Shown here one piece after another: positions 52,242 through 61,410 of a stretch of DNA of 64,000 bases. The stretch comes from Dyella sp. OK004 (GTDB lineage Bacteria; Pseudomonadota; Gammaproteobacteria; Xanthomonadales; Rhodanobacteraceae). Positions within the stretch are counted from its first letter, which is position 1. The number at the start of each line of letters is the position of its first letter. The stretch lies in contig NZ_FOZI01000001.1 of the NCBI RefSeq assembly GCF_900114495.1, positions 825,469-889,468 on the forward strand, in the 5' to 3' direction. The position numbers were made by a program, and so were the translations under genes. Under the pieces are notes generated by a model. The model saw only the letters and a list, made by a program, of their open reading frames with translations. It did not search any database and was not told where the DNA came from.

Positions 52242-55200
52242 ATGTCCTATTCCAAAACGCGTCGCCCGCCGCCTTTCCTGCAGGCCCTGCTCTGGTTCGT
52301 CCCCGGTCTGCTGGCCGTGGCGGTAGCTGCCCTCAGCGCGCATCCGCTTTCGCTGATACCGCTGCTGCTGGCGAATGCGCTGACCATGGCGGCGGTGTGC
52401 CACGCGATCGGCTTCGATCCGGAGCCGCAGTACGGGCGCACGGTGCTACGGCGGGGCGCGGCGCATCTGGTGATGTTCACCGGCTATGTCGTGCTGGTGT
52501 TCGTGCTGATCGCCTGGCCGATGCTGAAGTTGAACCAGGAACACAGCCTCGGCGCGACCCTGATGCTGGCCGCGGCACTGGTGATCGCGCTGACCGCGCT
52601 ATGGCGCGTCTGGCCCGCGTTCGGACTGGTCTATGTCTGGGACGATGCCTACCCGCCGCAGAGCGACGGTTCGTGGATCTTCACCGCGACCGCGCGCAGC
52701 GTGGCCTTTGGCCGCCATCTGTCGCGCGAAGAGCGTTTCTTCACCCATTACCTGCCGGCCGCGTTCGCGCTGCTGGTGTTGGCCTTCACCGCCATCGTAC
52801 TGTCCGGCCTGTATGGCGTGCTGCCGCCGGAGCTGCGCATCACCGCGCTGGCCATCTACGGCGTCGTGCTGTTGCCGCTGGGTTGCCTGGTCATCGCCAA
52901 CCGCACGTTGCGCGCGCTGCTGTGCGAAGGCCGGCGTCCGCTGCGCCAGCCGGCCGCGGGCGTCGAAGAGGCCCGCCCTACGCCAGCGCCGAAACCGAAG
53001 CCCGCTCCGCCCGTATTGAATGAGCAGGAACGCACCGCCGGTACGCCCGAACAGGCGCAGGCCCTGCTTGCCGCTACGCGCGACGGCGACATCGAACGCG
53101 CACTTGCGCTGGTCGAAGCCGGCGCCGATCCGAACACCGCCCCACCCACGAGCGACCGCGACCAGCGCCCGGTGCTGATGCTCGCCGCGCTGCTGCCCGA
53201 CACCCGGCTGCTGCGCGCGCTCATCGCCAAGGGCGCCGACGTCAACCGCACCAGTGGCGGCTTCACGCCGCTGCTCGCAGTGACGCGGGATAGCTGGCAC
53301 GGCCGCGCCGAAGCCGTCATGACCTTGCTCGCCAACGGCGCCAGCCCGCTGGTCACCGATGCCGACGGCAACACCGCGCTGCACGGCGCCGTGCTCACCG
53401 GCGAGCCCATGGTCGCGGCAATGCTGCTGGACGCCGGCGCGCCGGTGAACGCGCTCAATCGCAGCCGCGTCAGCCCACTCGCTGCCGCCTGCCGCGCGGC
53501 CAACTGGCCGCTGGTGAAATTCCTGCTCGAACACGGCGCCAAGCCGACACCGCCGGATGGCGAGCCGGCTCTGGTCGCCGCCGCCGGCATCGCCGATGAC
53601 GACGTGGAAGGCGTGCGCCTGTTGCTCAAGCATCGCGCCGCGGTGAATGCGGTCGATGCGCGCCATCGCAGCGCCCTGATGGAAGCCGCCGCCGAAGGCC
53701 ACGAACAGATCGCCCGCGTATTGCGCGGCGCCGGTGCCGACGTCGTACTGGCCGACCATCGCGGCAGCACCGCGCTGATGGAAGCCGCACGTGCCGGCGC
53801 CGTCGGCATCGTGCAGTTGCTGGCCGAAGCGCAGCCCGATGCGCGCGTGCGTGACAGCCACGGACGCGACGCGCTGACCCTGGCCTGCCAGTCGCCGCAC
53901 GCGCATGCGGAAACCGTGCGCGCGCTGCTGTCGTTGGGCGCCGAGCCCAAGGCGGTCGGCAGCGACGGCCGCAGTGCGCTCGACCACGCTGCCGCCGCGG
54001 GTCGCTGGGATCTGGTGACGCTGCTCGATCCGGAAACGCCGCTGCCCACCAACTTGCGCTTCGACGAAGCCATGCCCGAAGGCGCCGACACGCCGGCACA
54101 TCTGCTCGACGCGCTGCGCTTTGGCCATTGGGCGGTGGTGTCCACCTTTACCCAGCGCGTGCGCGAATGGCCGCAATCGCAGCTGGCCCAGCTTTATCTG
54201 GATTTGGCCGGCCCCGGTCTCGGCAGCGCCCGCCGCTGGCTGCTCGACCACGCACTGTCGCCGGAGGCACGCCTGCAACCGCAACTGGTCGACGATGCCG
54301 AAGTCGCCGAAGGCGTGCCGCACGCCGCGCTGCCGCCACTCGGCCGCCGCCTGTTCGATGCCCTGCTGCTGCAATTGCCCGCATCCAGCGAAGCCATCGA
54401 GGACTTGCTCGATGCCGGCGCCACGCCGGCGGGTACGGGACTGCTGGCCCAGGCACTGCAACGCCTCGACAACAACAGCGCGGCCACTATCGCGCTGGCT
54501 CTGAATCTGCTCGAACGCGGCGCCGATCCCTTCGGCACCGATACGCGCGAGCGCACACCGGTGCATCTCGCCGCCGCGCAGGGACAGTTGCCGGTGTTAC
54601 AGGCGCTGCTCACGCGCGGCTGCAATCCAAACACGCGCGACACGCAAGGCCGCACGCCACTGTTCGCCGCGCTGGAGCATGGTGAAAAGGCCCTGCCGCT
54701 GGTGCGCGCACTGGTGGCGCATGGCGCCGACGCAGAAGCCACCGACGCCAACGGCGAAACGCCGCTGGGCCTGGCCTTTGAACACGACGAAATCGAGCGC
54801 TGGCTGGACTGGGGCGACTGGACACGCCCGCGCCGACCGCTACGCGCGGACGATCTACCGGCCGCGGCTGCCGTTGGCGCTCTGGCCGCGGTAGAACGCC
54901 TGCTCGATCTCGGCTACGCGGTGAACACACAGGATCGCCAGGGCGCCAGCGCACTACTGCACGCCTGCGGCACCGGCCATCGCGACATCGCCGCACGCCT
55001 GCTCGATGCCGGCGCTGATACCACGCTCGCTGCCGCCAATGGCATGACGCCGCTGGCCGCTGCCGTCGCCGCCCGTCGTGACACCCTGGTCAGCCTGCTC
55101 ATGGCGCATGACGTAGCCGCCGACCAGCGCCTGCCCGGCGACGCCACCGCACTGATGGTGGCCGCGGCGATGGGCTACCCCGAGATCGCCGAGCAATTGC

Positions 55201-55721
55201 TGGATGCCGGTGCCGACGTCAACGCCGTCGACGCGCGCGGCCATAGCGCACTGCATGCCGCGGCGCAGTTCGGTTTTGAACACAACGACAGCCTACGCGC
55301 GCGCCGCCTGTTCGACACGCTGCTCAAGCGCGACGCCGACGTGAACCGCGCCGATGCCGAAGGCAAGACACCACTGCTGTTGCTGCTCGGTGCGCATATG
55401 CGCCCGGGCAGCGACTGCGATGCCACCCACATCGGCGCCCTGGTGCCGGTGCTGCTGGATGCCGGCGCGCGTCTTGAGCACGCCGATCAGCGCGGCGTCA
55501 CCGCGCTACACGCGTGTGCCATGCACGCCTTGTTGCCGCCGGCCCGCGTGCTGCTTGCGCGCGGCGCCGACCGCGCGGCAGTCGATGCGTTCGGCCGCTC
55601 TGCCGCGGACGTGGCGCGCCAGCTTGGTTTTGTCGATATCGCGCACGAACTCGCTGCGCGCAGCGGTGCGATGCCCAGCGTGCGGCAGACCCTGCGTCAG
55701 CCGGCCCAACCAGCCGATTAA
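52242..55721 (+). CDS. Large membrane-anchored ankyrin repeat protein
   Basis: A 1159-residue protein. Residues 1-230 hold about five hydrophobic helices (for example FLQALLWFVPGLLAVAVAAL, LVMFTGYVVLVFVLIAWPML, ALLVLAFTAIVLSGLYGVLP), followed by a Pro/Ala linker (PTPAPKPKPAPP). From about 265 to the end there are some 20 ankyrin repeats with the usual G-x-TPLH-x-A and LL-x-x-GAD-x-N signatures (DGNTALHGAVLTGEP, DRQGASALLHACGTGHRDI, DARGHSALHAAAQFG), interrupted around residues 590-740 by a less regular helical part. Ankyrins mediate protein contacts; the partner is unknown. The N-terminal membrane region is not a family I recognise. Confidence 0.88.
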   Translation: MSYSKTRRPPPFLQALLWFVPGLLAVAVAALSAHPLSLIPLLLANALTMAAVCHAIGFDPEPQYGRTVLRRGAAHLVMFTGYVVLVFVLIAWPMLKLNQEHSLGATLMLAAALVIALTALWRVWPAFGLVYVWDDAYPPQSDGSWIFTATARSVAFGRHLSREERFFTHYLPAAFALLVLAFTAIVLSGLYGVLPPELRITALAIYGVVLLPLGCLVIANRTLRALLCEGRRPLRQPAAGVEEARPTPAPKPKPAPPVLNEQERTAGTPEQAQALLAATRDGDIERALALVEAGADPNTAPPTSDRDQRPVLMLAALLPDTRLLRALIAKGADVNRTSGGFTPLLAVTRDSWHGRAEAVMTLLANGASPLVTDADGNTALHGAVLTGEPMVAAMLLDAGAPVNALNRSRVSPLAAACRAANWPLVKFLLEHGAKPTPPDGEPALVAAAGIADDDVEGVRLLLKHRAAVNAVDARHRSALMEAAAEGHEQIARVLRGAGADVVLADHRGSTALMEAARAGAVGIVQLLAEAQPDARVRDSHGRDALTLACQSPHAHAETVRALLSLGAEPKAVGSDGRSALDHAAAAGRWDLVTLLDPETPLPTNLRFDEAMPEGADTPAHLLDALRFGHWAVVSTFTQRVREWPQSQLAQLYLDLAGPGLGSARRWLLDHALSPEARLQPQLVDDAEVAEGVPHAALPPLGRRLFDALLLQLPASSEAIEDLLDAGATPAGTGLLAQALQRLDNNSAATIALALNLLERGADPFGTDTRERTPVHLAAAQGQLPVLQALLTRGCNPNTRDTQGRTPLFAALEHGEKALPLVRALVAHGADAEATDANGETPLGLAFEHDEIERWLDWGDWTRPRRPLRADDLPAAAAVGALAAVERLLDLGYAVNTQDRQGASALLHACGTGHRDIAARLLDAGADTTLAAANGMTPLAAAVAARRDTLVSLLMAHDVAADQRLPGDATALMVAAAMGYPEIAEQLLDAGADVNAVDARGHSALHAAAQFGFEHNDSLRARRLFDTLLKRDADVNRADAEGKTPLLLLLGAHMRPGSDCDATHIGALVPVLLDAGARLEHADQRGVTALHACAMHALLPPARVLLARGADRAAVDAFGRSAADVARQLGFVDIAHELAARSGAMPSVRQTLRQPAQPAD

Positions 55722-55726
55722 GGTAA

Positions 55727-55834
55727 GAGCGCACCCTGTGCGCGATGCGGCCCGCCAGGGCCGCTGTGTTGGATGCAATTACGAGGCAAGAGCACGGCCC
55801 TCACGGGGGGCCGCATCGCGCACTGGGTGCGCTC
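55727..55834. repeat. REP/BIME-like inverted pair, copy 2
   Basis: Arm 55727-55753 (starting GAGCGCACCCTGTGCGCG) and arm 55808-55834 are inverted repeats of 27 bp with one mismatch, separated by 54 bp. The core is shared with the copy at 33092-33168. The right arm lies inside the end of the glycosyltransferase gene. Confidence 0.85.
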
Positions 55835-56876
55835 CCACAGGTAGGTGCCACCAGGCCTGTACGACGGTTTCCATGTCGATCTGATCGATCCGGCCAGTCT
55901 TCGGCAGGCCGCCGATAACCGTGACGGCACTGCCGCGTCCACTGCGTGGCGCCCACGTGCAAGGCCAGCGATTGCCGAATAGCACCACCAAGGGGCAGCC
56001 AACGGCCGCGGCAAGATGTGCCGGCCCGGTATCCACCGAAACCATGCTGTGCGCGATTTCCAGCAGGCCTCGCAAATGGCCCAGCGGCAGGCCGCCGGCG
56101 GGTGCGATCACATGCGGGTGATTCGTCGCGTAGCGGATCGTCTCCAGATAACCCGCTTCCGCCGCCGAACCACATAGCAACACGCGCGCCTCCGGGTGCC
56201 ATTGCAGGATGGCGCGCGCCAGCCCCGCCCAGCGTTCGACCGGCCATGATTTGTCGTCGTCGTTAGCGGCACGCACGCCGTTCCAGCGCATGGTGCGTTT
56301 GTTCGCGGGTTGCAGCAGCACCAGCGGGCGGCCGTCGATACCCTGCGCGCGCAGCCAGACGCGTACGTCGGCACGCTCACTTGCCGTGGGAAGGAGCTGT
56401 GGCGCAGCCGATAAAACAGCCTGGCACATCGCGGTGCCCTCGAAAGCCGCAGGTGTCCGATCGGCGAAACGCAGCAGCCAGTCCACCCAATGCTCGCCCT
56501 CCTGCATTGGAATGTCCTCGATGAACACGCATTGCTCTGGCGGCACGCGCGCCAGGGCCAGCATGGGACGCACCTTGGTGCGAGTGCGCACATCGGGCTC
56601 GCAGATATAGAACGGCGCGTCACTCACTTGGCGCAATGCCAGGGCGACGCGCAGACGCTGCGGATGTAACCAGAGCGATCCGTGCTGACTCGGAAAATGC
56701 AGCACTTCACCCACGTCGTCATTGGGTTCGTACAACACCCGAGACCAATCGCCTATCGCCACCAGGCGGCAGGGCGCGCCGTAGCGCTGGCGCAGCTTGT
56801 GCAACAGCGGCTGCAACATCACCGTGTCGCCGAGGCGACCGAACCGGATGACTACCGGAGATTGGGTTGCAGGCAT
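55779..56876 (-). CDS. Glycosyltransferase family 9 (heptosyltransferase-like)
   Basis: A 365-residue GT-B enzyme of the ADP-heptose:LPS heptosyltransferase superfamily. Visible marks are the N-terminal VIRFGRLGDTVMLQPLLHKLRQRYG with the GDTV acceptor-side Asp, the C-terminal nucleotide-sugar region RVLLCGSAAEAGYLE, and SVDTGPAHLAAAVGCPLVVLFG. It lacks other LPS genes around it, so the acceptor is unclear. The start at 56876 is chosen; a TTG at 56897 is possible. The final ~20 residues (VGAHPVRDAAPREGRALAS) are encoded by the REP arm and are unlikely to be ancestral. Confidence 0.85.
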   Translation of the reverse strand: MPATQSPVVIRFGRLGDTVMLQPLLHKLRQRYGAPCRLVAIGDWSRVLYEPNDDVGEVLHFPSQHGSLWLHPQRLRVALALRQVSDAPFYICEPDVRTRTKVRPMLALARVPPEQCVFIEDIPMQEGEHWVDWLLRFADRTPAAFEGTAMCQAVLSAAPQLLPTASERADVRVWLRAQGIDGRPLVLLQPANKRTMRWNGVRAANDDDKSWPVERWAGLARAILQWHPEARVLLCGSAAEAGYLETIRYATNHPHVIAPAGGLPLGHLRGLLEIAHSMVSVDTGPAHLAAAVGCPLVVLFGNRWPCTWAPRSGRGSAVTVIGGLPKTGRIDQIDMETVVQAWWHLPVGAHPVRDAAPREGRALAS

Positions 56877-57035
56877 AGGCACACGGGACACATGCAAGCA
56901 TCGGGACCGGCCCGACCCGGAAGCGGCCTACCCCCCGGCAGCACGGCTTCGCGACCCCGCTATGTTTACCCGTTATGTGTCGAAATGAGTTACGGAAATA
57001 ACGCAATTTGCCGCGCCATCAGCGCGGATTCACGC

Positions 57036-58868
57036 TCAGCTTTGATCCCGCAGTAGCTCCGCCGGCGGCTGCTCCAGTTCCTGCTTGGCAGTGGGTTCCT
57101 CGTCGGCATCGAACAGATGCAGCAAGTCGTTGAGTGCTTCCTTGGAGGTCTGCACCAGACGGGTCTCGTCGTCGTAAACCAAGTACTGCGCCTTCAGCAG
57201 CTTCACATCGTGCTGACGGAAGCGCTCCACGCGGTCGGCCGCCAGCTCGCTGGACAGGCCCAGCGCCTCCAGGGTCTTGCGCGTCATCTTGAGGCTGGAG
57301 TGGAAGGTCTCGCGCACCGGCTCCTCCACCCCCAGGTCCATCAGACGGAACACGTGCTGGCGATTGCGTGCCCGCGCGATGATCTTCAGGTGCGGATACT
57401 GGCGGCGCACCAGGCGCGCGATACGCAGATTGGCTTCCGGATCATCCGTCGCCAGCACAAACACCTCGGCCTGATCGGCCTGCGCCGCACGCAGCAGGTC
57501 AGGTCGCGCCGGATCGCCGAAAAATAGTGACGTATTGTTGAAGCGGCGCAGCGTATCCATCTGCTCCACCGACGACTCCAGCGCCACAAACGGAATGCGT
57601 TGCGCGCGCAGCACGCGGCCGACGATCTGCCCCATGCGGCCAAAGCCGGCGATGATCACACGCGGCGCGTCGGTTTCGATGGTGTCGTACTCGCGCTCCG
57701 GCTTCTTCGCCTTCACGTCGATCAGCTTGGCGATCATCACCACCAGCAATGGCGTCACTGCCATCGACAAGGTGATCGCCAGCACGATCAGGTTCTGTAG
57801 CGACTCGCCGATCAAACGCTGTTCCGCCGCCTGCTTTAACACCACGAAAGCGAATTCGCCGCCGCAGGCCAGCAACACCACCATGCGCAGGGTATCGGCG
57901 TTATTGAGCGCGCCGACGATGCGCCCCAGCGGCCACAGCAGCAGCCCCTTCACCGCCAGCACGCCCAGGGTCAGGCCCAGCACCAGCAAGGGTTTGTGCA
58001 GCAGCGTCGCCACATCCATCGACATGCCGACGCTGATAAAGAACAGACCAAGCAGCAGGCCTTTGAACGGCTCGATATGCGATTCCAGCTCGTGCCGATA
58101 CTCCGAATCCGCCAGCAGCACGCCGGCCAGGAACGCGCCCAGCGTCGACGACACGCCAACTTCTTCCATCAACCACGCCGTGCCCAACACCACCAGCAAG
58201 GCTGTCGCGGTGGAGACCTCTTGCGCATTCGCACGCGCCACGAAGCGGAACACCGGACGCAGCAGATAACGGCCACCTACCACCACCGCCACGATCGCAC
58301 CGATCGTCTGCAGGATCGCTCGCGAGTCCAAACCGTGCGGCGAGGCGGAGCTCGCCAACAGCGGCACCATCGCGATCAGCGGAATAGCGGCGAGATCCTG
58401 AAACAGCAGAATGGCGAAGGTCTGCCGCCCATAAGCCGAACCAGCCTCTTTGCGCTCCGCCAGAATCTGCAAACCAAACGCGGTGGACGACAGCGCCAGG
58501 CTGCCGCCGACAATAGCCGAGGCATTGGCCGTGAGGCCGAACAGATAAAAACAGGCCAGGCCAATCGCCAGACCGCAAGACAGCACCTGCAATACACCGG
58601 CACCAAACACCGAACGCCGCATCACCCACAAACGCTGCGGCGACAACTCCAGGCCGATCACAAACAGCATCAGCACCACACCAAACTCAGAGATCGTCGC
58701 CACACCCTCGGTGTCACTGACTAACCCAAGCACCTGCGGCCCGATCGCCATACCCGCCAACAAAAAGCCCAGCACCGCGCCCAAACGGAAGCGCTTGGTC
58801 AGCGGCACGGCAATCACCGTCGCCAGCAAAAACACCAGCGCGGCATTGAGAAAAGAATGGCTTTCCAC
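57036..58868 (-). CDS. Kef-type monovalent cation:proton antiporter
   Basis: A 610-residue CPA2 antiporter. About twelve hydrophobic segments come first, starting VESHSFLNAALVFLLATVIAVPLTKRFRLGAVLGFLLAGMAIGP, with the ALSSTAFGLQILAE motif of Kef proteins. A cytoplasmic Rossmann KTN/TrkA-N domain follows (RVIIAGFGRMGQIVGRVLRAQ, then LATDDPEANLRIARLVRRQYP). Such proteins export K+ and acidify the cytosol during electrophile stress; glutathione control is possible but not shown. GTG 58868 is chosen because homologues begin near ESHSFL; the frame is open 24 codons further upstream. Confidence 0.92.
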   Translation of the reverse strand: MESHSFLNAALVFLLATVIAVPLTKRFRLGAVLGFLLAGMAIGPQVLGLVSDTEGVATISEFGVVLMLFVIGLELSPQRLWVMRRSVFGAGVLQVLSCGLAIGLACFYLFGLTANASAIVGGSLALSSTAFGLQILAERKEAGSAYGRQTFAILLFQDLAAIPLIAMVPLLASSASPHGLDSRAILQTIGAIVAVVVGGRYLLRPVFRFVARANAQEVSTATALLVVLGTAWLMEEVGVSSTLGAFLAGVLLADSEYRHELESHIEPFKGLLLGLFFISVGMSMDVATLLHKPLLVLGLTLGVLAVKGLLLWPLGRIVGALNNADTLRMVVLLACGGEFAFVVLKQAAEQRLIGESLQNLIVLAITLSMAVTPLLVVMIAKLIDVKAKKPEREYDTIETDAPRVIIAGFGRMGQIVGRVLRAQRIPFVALESSVEQMDTLRRFNNTSLFFGDPARPDLLRAAQADQAEVFVLATDDPEANLRIARLVRRQYPHLKIIARARNRQHVFRLMDLGVEEPVRETFHSSLKMTRKTLEALGLSSELAADRVERFRQHDVKLLKAQYLVYDDETRLVQTSKEALNDLLHLFDADEEPTAKQELEQPPAELLRDQS

Positions 58869-58999
58869 GTACTCGCCCGACAGCGGAGGGATAAGGTGAT
58901 TATTCCACGCGGCTGCGCACAGCGAACGCCGAGGGCGCATGAAATTGCGCGCCGCGTGTCATTCCGTTGCACACCGGAATGACCAGGTAGAAGCGTCAT

Positions 59000-59371
59000 C
59001 CCAAGCACCCACCCCTCACCCCAACCCTCTCTCCGGAGGGGAGAGGGAGCACGGCTCTAAAAGGCGATGCGAAGCGAGCCCGTAACGGGTCCCCTGTGGA
59101 GTGGTGAGGGTTGGACGAAAAGGCCCGCAGGGGAACCGGCATGGATGCCGGTTCCTTTTCGACACGACAGGGACGTCGTGTCGAAAAGCCCGGCCAACCC
59201 TCACGGACCCGCAGGCGTAGCCGGAGGGCGCGTAAGAGGGGTGCCTTTTCTTTTGGTTACTTTTCTTTGGGCAAGCAAAGAAAAGTGACTCGGCCTCCGG
59301 CAGGAGGACGAAAGCCCGCCGCAGGCGAACCCGGTCGCGACAACCAGGCGACAACGCCACTGGATTATCGC
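59000..59371. repeat. Dispersed structured repeat, copy C
   Basis: Close relative of copy A. It has GGAACCGGCA/TGCCGGTTCC (59132-59155), TTTTCGACACGAC/GTCGTGTCGAAAA (59156-59187), GTTACTTTTCTTTG/CAAAGAAAAGTGAC (59256-59289) and CCTCC-GGCA-GGAGG (59294-59307). Each differs in sequence from copy A yet remains paired. It fills the gap between the Kef gene and the LysR gene; 58869-58999 shows nothing else. Confidence 0.92.
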
Positions 59372-59380
59372 CAGCACCGC

Positions 59381-60280
59381 TCAACCGTGCAAAGGAAACC
59401 CGTCCAACCGCTGCCTCAAAATACTTTCCAACCGCGCCACCGCAGGCGCCAACTCCGCCTCCGCCCGATGCAAACAAAGCCCAAGCACCGGCATCACAGG
59501 AAGCCCCACCTCCCCCACCTCCAACACCCGCACCGCCCCCGGCAACCCCACCCGCGTCCGCAACGCCACCCCCAACCCCGCCGCCACCGCCGCCCATATC
59601 CCGGCAAGGCTCGCACTGGTAAACGCAATCCGCCAAGGCACCCCCGCGCGATCCAGCGCCGCCGTCGCCGCCGTCCGCATCAGGCATGGCGCATCCAGCG
59701 AAACCAGCGGCAACGGTTCACCGCTATCGCGCGACCAGCCAGGCTCACCATCCGCCGCACCGATCCAGCACATCGGCGTCTCGCCGAGACACTCGACATA
59801 CGGAGTAGCGACGCCCGCATCCCATGCCAGCGCCAGATCGAGCCGACCAGTGGTCACCCGATCGAGTAATTCCGCATTGCGCGCAATGCGCGCCTCGATG
59901 CGCACCTTGGGATGCGCGCGTGCGAAACGGCCGAGCACATCCGGCAACAACGACTCGCCGAAATCCTCCTGCAGACCCAGCCGTATCCAGCCTTCGAGTT
60001 CCGCACCGTGAATCGCGGCCGCGGCTTCGTCATTGAGTTCGAGCAGGCGGCGCGCATAACCCAGCATGGTTTCGCCCGCGTCGGTCAGCGCCATGCCGCG
60101 GCCCTGCCGGCGCAAGAGCGGCGTACCCGCCTGCTCCTCCAGCTTCTTCAACTGCGCGCTCACCGCCGAGGTGGAGCGGCCAAGCCGATCGGCCGCCTTG
60201 GCGAAACTGCCCAGCTCCACGCCGAGCGCGAAGCTGCGCAGTACGTCAAGGTCGAAATGAATCCGCCGTGTCATGACCAT
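59381..60280 (-). CDS. LysR family transcriptional regulator
   Basis: A 299-residue LysR regulator. The winged HTH is at residues 8-66 (LDVLRSFALGVELGSFAKAADRLGRSTSAVSAQLKKLEEQAG, then LLRRQGRGMALTDAGE). The effector domain starts with the pattern WIRLGLQEDFGESLLPDVLGRFARAHPKVRIEARI and resembles the LrhA-like subgroup. It is divergent from the DUF4865/tautomerase pair, with about 100 bp between start codons, and so probably controls it. Confidence 0.93.
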   Translation of the reverse strand: MVMTRRIHFDLDVLRSFALGVELGSFAKAADRLGRSTSAVSAQLKKLEEQAGTPLLRRQGRGMALTDAGETMLGYARRLLELNDEAAAAIHGAELEGWIRLGLQEDFGESLLPDVLGRFARAHPKVRIEARIARNAELLDRVTTGRLDLALAWDAGVATPYVECLGETPMCWIGAADGEPGWSRDSGEPLPLVSLDAPCLMRTAATAALDRAGVPWRIAFTSASLAGIWAAVAAGLGVALRTRVGLPGAVRVLEVGEVGLPVMPVLGLCLHRAEAELAPAVARLESILRQRLDGFPLHG

Positions 60281-60289
60281 CCCAAATTA

Positions 60290-60307
60290 ATGGATTATCA
60301 ATCCCAT
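60290..60307. promoter_or_regulatory. Possible LysR binding site between divergent genes
   Basis: ATGGATT-ATC-AATCCCAT is an imperfect inverted repeat (one base missing in the left arm) in an AT-rich stretch just upstream of the LysR start. The placement is usual for a LysR autoregulatory site. Confidence 0.35.
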
Positions 60308-60377
60308 ATTTCCCGATTTTCAGGACAACATTGCCGCGCTACGGTACGCCTCGTCAATGCCGCGAAAGGGCTTCCCC

Positions 60378-60965
60378 ATGCTCGCCATGCAATACAGCTT
60401 CGTCCTGCCCGCCGACTACGACATGGCGGTCATCCGCCAGCGCATCGCGGACAAAGGCCATCTACTCGACCACTTCCCCGGCCTTGGCTTCAAGGCCTAC
60501 CTCAGCGCCGACCGGCGCGGCGGCAGACTGAGCACCCGGCACAACCTGTATGCCCCGTTCTATCTGTGGAACCACAGCGACGGCATGAACGCTTTCCTCG
60601 GCAGCAGCGGCTTCGCCGGCCTCACCCAGGCCTTCGGCTGGCCCACCATACAAATGTGGTCGGTATGGCATGCCCACGTTTCGCCCGATGCCACCCAGGC
60701 CATCTGCGCCTCGCGCGACATCGTCGCGATCCCGCCCTATACCGATCTCGATGAACTGCGCGAACAGGAACGCCAGCTCGCGCAAAACGACATCGCTGAC
60801 GGCGCACTCGCCGCCGTCAGCGCCTTCGAACCCACCCAGTGGAACCTGATCCGCTTTCGCCTGTGGGGCGAACTGCGCGCCGAACTGGCACGCGACCATC
60901 GCCAGCTCTACGACGTCGGCCACGTCTCCCTGCCCCAGCGCACACTCGCTGAACTCACACCCTAG
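60378..60965 (+). CDS. DUF4865 family protein
   Basis: A 195-residue soluble protein beginning MLAMQYSFVLPADYDMAVIRQRIADKGHLLDHFPGLGFKAYL, with YAPFYLWNHSDGMNAFL in the middle and WSVWHAH later. This matches DUF4865 as I recall it, a family found next to LysR regulators and tautomerases, probably of the dimeric alpha/beta barrel (ABM-like) fold. The start at 60378 has AAAGGG seven bases upstream. It is 12 bp before the tautomerase gene. Confidence 0.82.
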   Translation: MLAMQYSFVLPADYDMAVIRQRIADKGHLLDHFPGLGFKAYLSADRRGGRLSTRHNLYAPFYLWNHSDGMNAFLGSSGFAGLTQAFGWPTIQMWSVWHAHVSPDATQAICASRDIVAIPPYTDLDELREQERQLAQNDIADGALAAVSAFEPTQWNLIRFRLWGELRAELARDHRQLYDVGHVSLPQRTLAELTP

Positions 60966-60977
60966 GAGTCCTCTTCC

Positions 60978-61358
60978 ATGCCACTCGTTCGCATCGCCCT
61001 CCGCCGCGGCCAGTCCCCGCAATACCTCGCCGCGCTGCGCAACGGCATCTACCGCGCCATGCGCGAAACCTTCAACGTCCCTGAAAACGACCGCTTCATC
61101 CTCATCAACCAACACGACCCCGACGAATTCGACTACGACCCCAACTACCTCGGCATCTCACGCAGCGACAAGCTCGTGATCGTGCAGATCGCCTGCAACA
61201 ACACCCGCACCGTCGAACAGAAACAGGCGTTCTACAAACGCATGGCGGAAGTGCTTGCGGAAGAGCCGGGGCTGAGGCCGGAAGATCTCTTCATCAATCT
61301 GCTTGAGACGGCAAAAGAGAACTGGTCGTTTGGGAATGGGATTGCGCAGTACGTGTGA
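60978..61358 (+). CDS. Tautomerase family protein
   Basis: A 126-residue protein of the tautomerase superfamily, fused-length type (two 4-OT-like halves). Pro follows the initiator Met (MPLVRIALRRGQSPQYL), providing the catalytic N-terminal proline after Met removal. The C-terminal part has RPEDLFINLLETAKENWSFG, as in the MSAD-like/Tautomerase_2 group. TAGGAG precedes the ATG. It is paired with DUF4865 under a divergent LysR. The substrate is probably a beta-keto or halo-acid type compound, but this is inference. Confidence 0.88.
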   Translation: MPLVRIALRRGQSPQYLAALRNGIYRAMRETFNVPENDRFILINQHDPDEFDYDPNYLGISRSDKLVIVQIACNNTRTVEQKQAFYKRMAEVLAEEPGLRPEDLFINLLETAKENWSFGNGIAQYV

Positions 61359-61410
61359 GTGATTGACTGATGCGTGCAGGTGCATCAACCCAGCAAGTAG
61401 CAACGCTATG

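Noticed and set aside
52599-54566. 655-codon reverse open frame opposite the ankyrin gene
   Set aside because: Product of the periodic, GC-rich ankyrin repeat DNA on the other strand; no recognisable domain.
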